From NCBI GenBank assembly GCA_921293015.1, contig OV121093.1, positions 28,158,622 to 28,222,621 of the forward strand: a stretch of DNA of 64,000 bases, given 5' to 3'. Numbering within the stretch: the first letter of the stretch is position 1; each line of letters opens with the position of its first letter. This DNA comes from Phorcus lineatus (lineage: Eukaryota > Mollusca > Gastropoda > Trochida > Trochidae). Position numbers and translations under genes: made by a program. Positions 35,661-45,508 of the stretch are shown in pieces. The notes beneath the pieces were generated by a model that ran no database searches, was not told where the DNA came from, and worked only from the letters and a program-made list of their open reading frames with translations.

Positions 35661-36381
35661 TCTTTGTCCCCAAAATTATCCATATTCAAATTTCAAAACA
35701 TATATTATCGATCATGTACATCACATTCGCTACCGTTACACATATACATATAAGTAATAGAATTTGTAAATTTCAATTAGTATTTTAAAGCTCACAACAA
35801 GGCTTCCTTTATTTTTCAGATAGAATCACAAAAACGAACAAAGAGGTCACAGCGGGAATGTTGTTTATAAGGAAAAGGTCAAACCTTTTGAATTCCCCGG
35901 GTATATTGTAGCAGAACATTGAATAACTCCAAAATAAACTATAAACTGTAATTATATGTAGTTTTTATGGAACCAAAGAGGAAAGAAAATACGTTGACAA
36001 AACAAACCTTTTTACTACACAAATACCTGAAATAGTTGAGTCCCTATGCAATATTTAATATGTTAATTCTATTTCAACGCAAATGAAAAATGACGGTCAT
36101 AGTGTAGAATAAATTAAAACCATGTAAAACAAATCAAACATAAGGATACAATGTATTTCGTTCTGTTCCGGTTGCTAAGGTTTCCTTTGTTCTAACTGTA
36201 GGTGTATTGACCGATACATTTCTCCAATACACCTCTACTTTTCTAATACATCTACTCTTGTTTGTACACCTAAACTCAGTCAGATGAAGAGATCTTAAAC
36301 CTTGGCCAACAAAGGGACTTGTAAAATTTCGAACCATAAATTTTTGAGAATTACAAACAATGATGTAGGGAATCAAACCTG
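35661..36381. other. No gene recognised
   Basis: Similarity to 53690 onward stops near 35660, so sequence from here to about 38700 appears to be inserted relative to the paralogous region. No supported gene; the minus-strand frame 36134-36421 overlaps the foldback arm. Confidence 0.4.
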
Positions 36382-37000
36382 AAATAGTGAAATAATTGGG
36401 CTTAAATGTATCCATTTTCATCTAAAATATGCAATTGTACCTTACAAAAAACAGGTTTTTGTTTGAAGCTCTGAATCCTGATGAAGTTCCCACTGCATAG
36501 CATTATTATACTGGGGTATAACACAACCACTAAAGGACATTTGTTAAACTTTTTTCAGACTTCTGTTAAATATTTTGGGAGGTATTTACACTTCTAATAG
36601 AGGTTTGATATATGTCTAATAAACGTCTAAAAGACGACTAATAACGTCTATTAAACGTCTAAAGGACGTCTACTAGTCGTCGAATAAACGTCTAAAAGAG
36701 GTCTAATAAATCTCTAAAAGACGTCTAATAGACGTCTAGACCTCTAATAGACATCTAATATACGTCTACCTTACGTCTATTAGACGTCTAGGCTTAGACG
36801 TCTTTCTAGTCCCACAGATTAGACTATATTTAGACGTATGTGCCTGCTGGGTTAGTTAGGTTATCATGATAGAATTTAAAGAAACATTAGCGTAACTTCA
36901 TCAGGATTCAGAGCTTCAAACAAAAACCTGTATTTTGTAAGGTACAATTGCATATTTTAGATGAAAATGGATACATTTAAGCCGAATTATTTCACTATTT
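36382..37000. mobile_element. Foldback/MITE-like element with 107-bp inverted arms
   Basis: 36382-36488 and 36894-37000 are reverse complements at about 105 of 107 positions (inner ends ATGAAGTT/AACTTCAT, outer ends AAATAGTGAA/TTCACTATTT). The 405-base interior contains an AGACGTCT-rich array. No transposase frame is present. A flanking target duplication is not evident. Confidence 0.7.
36599..36835. repeat. AGACGTCT palindrome array 1
   Basis: Twenty or so variants of GACGTCTA/AACGTCTAAAAGACGTCTAAT, many of them self-complementary octamers. It ends in AGACGTATGTGCCTGCTGGG. It sits inside the foldback at 36382-37000. Confidence 0.75.
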
Positions 37001-37344
37001 AAAACAATATAATGACTTATGATGGATACCATTTTAGAATTTGATATGGTAACTTAATTTCATGTTAAGGTTTAAATTTTCTTATGAATAGATTCCAAAT
37101 TTTCAGACTAAGTGATGAGCAATTGTGCCTTGAAACTAAACAAGAAAAAAGCTCAAATAAGATGAAATATTTATTCAATATCAAAATCTATTTAATGCAA
37201 TCAACATATATATTGTGATAATAATACAAAAATATTTGCTTTTATATGTTTTGAAAAATTAACTTTACTTCAAATCAGATTTGTCAAATCTTCATATCAT
37301 TGTCCAAAGCTGAGGAGTAATTCTTAAAGTATGAATGTCCTGAT
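37001..37344. other. No gene recognised
   Basis: AT-rich. It would be the 3' flank of the possible spliced gene that follows on the minus strand. Confidence 0.35.
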
Positions 37345-38218
37345 TCAAGGCCATTTTCTTCCTACACCCTCGAAGAGCATTTTAAAAGAATTCCGCCGTT
37401 CTTGAGAATTGTATCCTTGATTGCGTCCTTGTAACAGATTTGTCAAAGTATCTGAAAATAAATTGAAACCTTAATTGTTATCTCAACTCATGATCTTGGT
37501 CAACATTTGTACCTTTATATTCAGATTCAAATCAAAATATATGTTAACACTGTTAAATATGTGGTAAGCTATCTGTCCTGAAAAATTCAATATAAATTTA
37601 TACACAGACACCAAATGAAATCATATTACTAACTAGAAACTAATAATAGTTGAATCCACGTCATAAGTCAACTATTATAAAAAAGGTTTATTTTGGACTG
37701 AATTAAAATGACAGTTATCTGAAAATGAAAATGTTCCACACTGAATCAGGTTCTCTGCATTTAATAAGGGTGTATTAATAATTAATATTCTACTATGAAA
37801 GTTCAGGTAACAAAATACCAAGGGAAATAATTTGGTCATGAATTATTTGTTTTCAGCCAAAAAATAGAAAAAGCTATATTTTTTCAAATATATGTACTAA
37901 CAAATCACTACACACATGTTTTGAAGTAGCATCACAAAATTACGAGCTGAAAGTTATTAATGGAAGAGGCTGTACCATCAGATGCACGACCATTGTAAAC
38001 AAAGGAAAGATACCGACGAATGAGAATCTTGGATATTACTGACAAGGTAAAACTAATTAGCGTATCAAACATACAGAAAACAGTCTTACCTAAACTGTAG
38101 ACGAAAAAATCTGTAAGGAACACCACTTCAGATGCGTTGATATCGAGAAATCCCATCTCTTTTGAGAACAAAGGAATAAAAATGGCGCCTAAATAAAGCG
38201 CATGTAATGGTCGCAACT
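37345..38218 (-). CDS. Possible small spliced gene, two exons
   Basis: Exon 38090-38218 is bounded by an acceptor (TGCTTTCCATGCAG) and a strong donor (TTTAG/GTAAGACTG). Exon 37345-37451 follows a TTTATTTTCAG acceptor and ends with TGA. Joining them over the 638-base intron keeps one phase and gives a hydrophobic segment (LGAIFIPLFSKEMGFLDINA) followed by a polar, Arg/Asn/Gln-rich tail (LLQGRNQGYNSQERRNSF). The upstream start is unresolved. I recognise no family with certainty; a faint likeness to a transporter membrane segment is not enough to name it. It could be a decayed exon pair carried in by the insertion at 35.7-38.7 kb. Confidence 0.3.
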
Positions 38219-38563
38219 CTGCATGGAAAGCATATCCATGTGCACTGCATAGACAACAATTTCGATCAGGATTGAAGTTCGAATCTCTTTACCCAGACCA
38301 TTTCATAAATTTTTTTCCTATAAATTTGTACTTTTGATAAATCTATAGGATGTGATTTGAATTACATTTGAGCGTTATATATAATTTGATGCAAATATTT
38401 TCTTTACTTACAAAATATATTGTAATATTCATGTTACGTGACAGACATTTTTCAATGTTTAATTCCTAATTTTGGAAAGGTTTGTTTATATTCAATAAGC
38501 AAAGGAAACATCTTTCAAACTGAAATATTAAAGCATTATAATAAAATTGTATGAAAGTGCAGG
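38219..38563. other. No gene recognised
   Basis: AT-rich. A GTAAGT donor-like site on the minus strand near 38405-38411 follows a short ATG frame (38432) and could be an upstream exon of the preceding candidate if a slightly shifted acceptor were used. Unproven. Confidence 0.25.
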
Positions 38564-38700
38564 TCTACCTTAAGACGTCTTTTAGATGTCTATTCAATGT
38601 CTAGGCTTAGACATCTATATGAAGACGTCTTTTAGACGTAAGACGTCTAAGCCAATTTAGACCTAATTTAGACGTCTAAAAGACGTCTTGTGCCTGCCGG
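38564..38700. repeat. AGACGTCT palindrome array 2
   Basis: A second, shorter cluster of AAGACGTCTTTTAGA-like units. It ends in AGACGTCTTGTGCCTGCCGGG, almost the same terminus as array 1. It lies exactly where similarity to the 53.88-kb paralogous region resumes, so this end may be the edge of an insertion. Confidence 0.75.
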
Positions 38701-38704
38701 GAAG

Positions 38705-39215
38705 AACGTCATACGAAATTGAATTGAAATTGAACGGTACAAAATCTAGGCACAAAGCACTTATTTCACAAATATATTATTTTAAGACATTTTGGCGATT
38801 TCATAAGTGGGAGGGGAGTGCAAAGTCCTCATATCAAGCATTCTGCCAAAGCTTACTTACCTCGTTAAAACATTTCGTCTATGGGTCTGATATTTCTATT
38901 TCAATGAATCGGAGCTAATAACACTTTTGGCGTCTAACCTAACTGCACGTGCATATCGTGCATAGCGAGGATCGTGTGTAGTTTTCATCAACATAGTTCT
39001 TTCTGCACGCATACCTCGTGCAATGCATTCTGAAGTAAATTAACACGCAGATGAGTTGACAGTTTGCACTGACTAACCCGTCACGTGTTGCTCGCTTTTC
39101 ACGTGCTATCTTGAAGCCCTCTATTCTGTTCAAGGAGTTGTTTGAGTACAAACGCGAAGCTCTCGTTCCCTGCGTAACTATTGAGTAAGGACACGACACA
39201 ATGCTACAGATAACG
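38705..39215 (+). repeat. Segmental duplicate of 53885-54440
   Basis: Shared strings include ATTGAATTGAAATTGAACG against ATTGTATTGAAATTGAACG, CACGTGCATATCGTGCATAG, TTCTTTCTGCACGCATACC and GAGTAACTATTGAGTAAGGA-like sequence. It contains a CACGTG module (about 39055-39110). Frames across it are not conserved. Confidence 0.75.
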
Positions 39216-41255
39216 ATAAACCCCGGATCACAGGGGCTGAATTGTCACAAAATTATTATTTTAAATAAATGAGGTATGATTTTTATCCCAATTAACCTTA
39301 TTGTTTATTAATCATATCAAAGTTAATAAAGAAAATAAAAAAATAGCCGGTCCTACCCTCTTTTCGCGTAATCTGTCAAATTAGCGTAATTATAATAAGT
39401 AAACAGTTTTTACAAAATGGGTCATATTTTATCCTACACAGAAACAGTACACAACCTAATGTTCATCTGTCTCGTGTTCAATCTTTCCACAAAACAGCAT
39501 GTAGTTTGTTGACAAGTTGCTAGGTCATCTAACTTTGAAGTTACTAAGATATGAAATGAGTTTAACGTATTAAGATATGAAATAAAAAAATGTGACTGGC
39601 ATCGTAGCCACATCAAGTTCTCTTATATACTTATAGTATACTAATATATGTTATTCATGTGGTATGCCTCTATTTTCAAAATCATTCCTAATTCATAAAT
39701 TTTATTTATCAATGTTTATTACTTGATCAAGTTTTCAGAAAACATGCAAAACAAAATATACAACATTGATAAAGAATTAACTGCAATCAGAAATACATAA
39801 ATACAAGTTTACTCAAATATTTCTACAAGGCACTCTTTCTGCACTCAAACTGAATATGAAAGGACAAATGAGGACACAAACATAAATGCAAGATTACTCA
39901 AAACGAAGGCACAAATCCGCGCTAAAATACTTGTTATAATTGTTGACAGTTAAAGGCAAATGAGGACACCATGACACATATACTTCTGTATCAATGCAAT
40001 TAAATACTTATTATTCTTTACTATTCACCTGCAATAAATAATGAAAAACAATGAAAATTTAGTCATGTAGCAATATGACAAGTCACGGCGGAGTTGATGG
40101 CAATAAAATAGTTTATATTGAACTAATGCTGAAATGTTGAAATGCTCAACTACTGTGCTTCTTTATCTCTTTAAATGCCAAAATTAGGATATTTTATCGT
40201 TTTTAAATTATAGCGGAAACTGCCATATATATTTTACTTATTACATATAGATTAAAATTTAAATGAATATTTGTTAATTGATCTTCTCAACACTATCAAC
40301 ATATATTTCCCTCGTAGCTACTTTGAATAATTGGCGTGCGCCATTGTCCGGTTTTCGGTCAAAAATAACAACTACAACCTGTTTTTTGTCCCCATACTGA
40401 ATTGATCAGCAATATGATAGTGATTTTCAGCGACAAGCACTACTTCTCCATAAAATGACACCATTTATGAAGTTTCACATTTTTGACTCCAGCATCATAC
40501 TCTGTGGCCTTTCAAGAATTATTTGTATAACCTGTAAAGGTACATGTACAAGTACATATTTACAAACTGCATTTTTTGGTAGATTACGGTAGAGTGTGCA
40601 TCATTAGTGATATCTAGAAAAAAAGTATTATCTGTGATTATCTATATCTACGAAGTGATGGTCCTCTTAGTAACTGCTTTAAAGGCCCTCCTCCCCGGTA
40701 ATCATATGAGCATACAAAACTCGGCATGTTCTATATAAGACTTAATTACAAGGGTGATAAAATAACTGTGAGCTATATAATGGGAAGAAATCAGGTTTGC
40801 AGTTTTTATGTCGGGTCTTTGTCACGAAGAGTGTTGTTGGGAGTTCATCAGAAATGTAAGAGCTATTTTATTCGTCTCGCTGTCCAAGGTGTTTGGATGT
40901 AAAATATTTTGATAGAAATGTAAGGGTGAACCTGATTGAAAAGTATGGCGTTTAAACCGAATTAGAAAAAACTGATGCACCGACATTAAGCAATGTTCAC
41001 AAAACAAATTGTTAGGTAATTACATTTGTACCTAAGTAGATATTCTATTAAGAGTAAAATCGCAGATCTCAGGTTGTGAGTCACTTGTTTGTATGCGCTG
41101 TAATATGTGATAGACATATGTGATAGATTGCAACTATTAAATGTTTCAAGCTGTTTAAAAAATACACTTGAACTTCAAATGGTTTGAGATGTTACGTTAA
41201 ATTGTGTATGACGTTTTCTTCAATTCAAATATAACAATTTATGTATAGAAAATTG
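39216..41255. other. No gene recognised
   Basis: AT-rich. Near 40325-40370 lies the reverse-orientation partner of the short dispersed repeat at about 350-390. No other supported feature. Confidence 0.45.
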
Positions 41256-41515
41256 CATGTGTTACTCACTGGTTGTGTATAAATGTGCTCGGGGTAAAAT
41301 TACAACTAGGTTTTGTGTTGCATGTGTTGCTCACTGGTTGTGTATAAATATGCTCGGGGTAAAATTACAACTAGGTTTTGTGTTGCATGTGTTGTTCACT
41401 GGTTGTGTATAAATGTGCTCGGGGTAAAATTACAACTAGGTTTTGTGTTGTATGTGTTGCGCACTAGTTGTGTATAAATGTGCTCGGGGTAAAATTACAA
41501 CTAGGTTTTGTGTTC
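41256..41515. repeat. 65-bp tandem repeat, four copies
   Basis: Units start at 41256, 41321, 41386 and 41451 (exact 65-base period) and are nearly identical. Each holds CTCACTGGTTGTGTATAAAT, GTGCTCGGGGTAAAATTACA and ACTAGGTTTTGTGTT. A single diverged copy occurs at about 54615-54680, in the same order relative to CAGTAGGCA(G/A)CCTTCGG. Confidence 0.9.
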
Positions 41516-41889
41516 AGTAGGCAGCCTTCGGTGTTTATCAAAGTAAGGTCAACTTGACAATGACCCGCTGCGATCAGTGTCTACCTACTTTTGAAATAGA
41601 TGATTTAGAGTATTTATGTGGACTCAACTTCGCCCCCTATCATCATTGAAAATTAATGAAACTTCTACATGTGTGCTCATGTAAAGTTTATTTGTTTTCG
41701 GACTGTAGTTCTTCATATGCATATGTAGAGACAATCGGAATATCAGAGCTCACATCAACGCATATGATAGCATAATATAGACAGACTCGTACCTCGGACA
41801 TCTAGTGACCCGAGTCCCCAAAGTCGGTTGCATGACATTGTTTGTGATAACACGAATGTCGTGATAACACTAACATTACCACGTTCAGT
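41516..41889. repeat. Duplicated stretch shared with 54675-54830
   Basis: CAGTAGGCAGCCTTCGG, GTGTCTACC and TATGTGGACTCAACTT recur in the same order at 54678-54800. Similarity fades after about 41645. No gene. Confidence 0.6.
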
Positions 41890-43237
41890 TCTGCAACACA
41901 ATGCTTATGTGTTTCATCTCAACTTTACATATGCACATGTGCTATACATATACACTTGTATTAAATTCATGGGGAAACCTTTTTGTCTCACACACACATA
42001 CATAAACGGATGCTTCTTATTTCACTTCATATATTTTTGTTATGATCTATCAATGATTTGTAATGTACAGTCAAGTCTATATGTGAGTGTACTGAACGTC
42101 CGTGGTTATGTTTAGCTCTTGCAGTATCTGTGAACTACATTTTGAACTCACACCAGCGCGTGTAATTGCGAGTCGGACCGAAGCCTACCGAAACAAACAA
42201 ATTACCTGAGCCACCATAGTCTGGTGTCTGACTGTGATATCACTGACTGTATCACGTTAACCGTGTAATGCCATGCATAAGTGAGTTTTATATTTCCACT
42301 TTTACCTTGACTTATTTTATAAGGACAGTCATGTACAGACTGAATATAGTTGGCGAGTATAGAGGTTTTACATGTTTGATACTTTGACTTAAAAATCATC
42401 TGCTATGTCTAGATAGGACATGATCGCAGAAGTCCGAATCGCTGGCTTAATTTAAAGATGACAAATAAATTCTTGACTTTTACACTTTTACACTCATATA
42501 TCACCTTTTGAATAAAGGTGATTTTAAGTGAACCACACTAGCTTAGTATAAGATATGTATACTTAAAATATACTTATAATTATTGTTATCAAATCTGGCA
42601 CTGCCTTGATACTTCACTTTCATCAAATAATCCTACAAACTCTTTACAACAAATAATCTTAAAACTTGTAACACTGATTTTCTTCATCACCAGATCTTAG
42701 CATCTTTAATTATGGAGTTTTCATTTTGGCACTTAAAATGCAAATGACTCATGATATACCTCTCTAATCAATTTTGACAGCTTTCATCATTATCATCATC
42801 ATCATCTAATTTCACATTTTAGGTAATATAATTTGTTTTATGAGACTGTCTTTGAGAAACAAAAATATTTTCAGGATATGAAACTCACCAATACATTTTT
42901 TTGGGTAAAGTTATGTTTTGTGAAAAGGTAACTTCTGAAAATCGAGAATTTAATGGACCAACTCGCCAGGTCTGACTAAAGCATGTTGATTTCATCAAGC
43001 CAATTTTGTAAGTTTCTTATAAGTCCTTGAAATGTTTTGATTTGTGTTTGTTTCATTGACAGGGCTGAAATCAACACATTGCACCACAGTTTGGTGTGAA
43101 AACATCAGTCAGATGAATAGACCCTTTGCACTGTTTAACCCGCCCGCTTTATCAGCGACTTTAACTCGTGTTGATTTTGCACCTGTTGCATGCTTTTCAC
43201 GTGCAACAGGAAGCTCTTATGTGAGCATTATATTTCC
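41890..43237 (+). repeat. Block B: tandem copy of gene flank without the gene
   Basis: A unit of about 1.31 kb whose start (CACATATGCACATGTGCTA area, about 41927) is repeated at about 43238, showing a head-to-tail duplication. It matches the upstream flanks of both coiled-coil genes (blocks A and C) and ends with a CACGTG module (about 43090-43215, GCATGCTTTTCACGTGCAAC). No trace of the coding region follows in this copy. Confidence 0.7.
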
Positions 43238-45425
43238 ACTTCACATATGCACATGTGCTAAACATATACACGTGTATTAAATTCATGGGAAAATCTGTTT
43301 TGTTCCACACACACATCAATAAACGGATGAAATTTTTTCACTTAATATATTTTTGTTATAATTAAAAATGATTTGTAAATGTACAATCGAGTGTCCCGGT
43401 GTATTTTAAGCTCCCTCAGTATCAGTGAACTGTATTTTGAACTCACAGCAGTGCATGTGATTGCAAGTCGGACTGAACCCTACCACATCAAACCGGAGCC
43501 GGTACGGGCGGGTGTCTGACTGTGATATCACTGACTTTATCATGTTCAGTCGTGTACTGCAATGCACAAGTGAGCATGCTATTTCCACATTCACCTTGGC
43601 TTTTTTTACAAGGACAGTCATGTAGTTTGCGAGTATAGAGGTTATACATGTATGTTAATTTGACATCTGCTATGTCTAGATAGGATATAATCGCAGAGGT
43701 TCGAATCGCATACTTAACACAAAGATAAAACTACACACTCTCAGTTTAACATTTGCAAAGAGTGTCTTTAAGTTGTATTATCAAATATAGCACTGCCTTA
43801 ATAATTCTCTTTTATCAAATAATCCTAAAAAAACTTATTGTAACAATTAGTCTAAAAACTCATTTTTTTGGTATTCATAAACATTAGATCTTAAGCGTTT
43901 TTGTGTACTGAGTCAATATTCCAATCACATGTTACAGCTTTTATCGTGTATTCATGTTATCTCATTTGATTTATACTGTGTTTTAGCAGATAAGGCGTTT
44001 TTGAAACAAGAACATTTTTGGGATATAACTCAACAATAACAAATTGTTGATAAAGTTATGTTTCGTAAAGAGCTAAATTCTGAAGATCGAGAATTGAATG
44101 GACAAAATGCGCCAGGTCTGACCAAAGTGTGTTGATTCCATCCAATTCAAAATCTAAATTTGTTAGCGTCTTTTAAGACCTTGAAATGTTTTTATTTGTG
44201 TCAGTGTGATTGACAGGGCTGAAATATACATATTTAATTTTACAACACTGTTCCTTGTGCACCACAGTTTGGCGTGAACTTATCAGTCAGATGAATTGAC
44301 ACTTTGCACCGATTGAACCGCCTGCTTCGTCAGCGATTTGGACTCGTACTGATGTTGCACGTGTTGCGTGCTTTTCATGATTGACATGCTCTATTTCATT
44401 GATGTGTTATCTAAATGCGGAACTGGTAGCAAGTTAACACTTCTAAGATTATTTGTGTGTGTATTCTTATTTTCGTGAGTAAATAACACCATGTATTATG
44501 ACAGCCGTGACATAATGTTAATATATTTCTTGTGCGGGCTAAGAATTACAAACAAAGAGGCTTCCGACATTCATTCTTCAGTCAACTCTCTGCTTTTTCG
44601 ACTTTTTCTAGAACTACTAACTCTAAAATCTGAAAGTTTGACAAATGAGGATTATAATGTTTAGAGTTGGTAACCATGTGGGTACTAAGTAGGGTCACAA
44701 GGGCTACACCCTTGGACATTAATACAAAACTCTAAATTTAGGCAATTAAATAGCAACTAGAAAGTAATTATTTACATAAAACTACCTTAAAAGCTCATAT
44801 AAATTTTCAAAGAAATCAATGATGCAAGGTTATAAGAACAGTTAAAGGGACAGCAAAAAGCGCCAGCAAACCTGTTTTTATACAAACGTAATGTCAAAAT
44901 ATCTCATATAGAAATATACTATTTATATTGGCAGATGTTCACTGATAAAGCAAAAGTCATTTAACTCATTGCATTCATTTTTTGTGTTGAATTGTGGTGG
45001 AATTGCTACCTTTATTTAAGAATCAACGATTCGTTCTAATAGATGGAAGGTAACGACTAGAATGTGTACAATCTCATTAGTTGTATGTGGCATCTTTTCA
45101 AATAAAAATCTCAATTCAGAAATGTAGACATGAAGAACAATCTATTCAGGATACATATCAAACAAAGGAAATACCTTGTTTTAACTTGTTAACAATAATT
45201 GTAATCATATTGAAGAGAATATCCTCTGTTGTCAGAAATATCGACAATGTTTATATCTTATAAACTGACTTGACTCCTTACATAATGCATGGTGTCAGTA
45301 AGCTAAACATATCTAGATAAACAAGGTCGAGTCAACAACAACTGAACCAACTGATGACCTGGATACTTGCCAACTACACACAGTGTACATATCTGCCCTG
45401 GTATATAAGTCAAGGTAAAACTGTG
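43238..45425 (+). repeat. Block C: 5' flank of the 538-aa gene
   Basis: Continuous similarity with block B at its start and with block A throughout (17730-20490), including GTGATATCACTGACT, the CACGTG module (44275-44400: GCACGTGTTGCGTGCTTTTC) and GTAAGCTAAACATATCTAGAT. Block A carries two tandem modules at the corresponding place. Confidence 0.75.
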
Positions 45426-45434
45426 AATATAAGG
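45426..45434 (+). promoter_or_regulatory. TATA-like box of the 538-aa gene
   Basis: AATATAAGG lies about 80 bases before the ATG at 45509, in a stretch conserved with block A (20491-20499). Confidence 0.5.
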
Positions 45435-45508
45435 AACACATAGGTGAAGATTGCAGAGTGTACTGTACGACTTAGAGTAAACATCTCGGCGTTTCTGTTT
45501 CATACACG

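Noticed and set aside
36134..36421. 95-codon minus-strand frame
   Set aside because: Its first part is the left arm of the foldback and the rest shows no domain. No splice or promoter support.
37345..38218. Naming the spliced candidate as a monocarboxylate or other MFS transporter
   Set aside because: One hydrophobic exon with faint resemblance is not enough. It was left as unknown.
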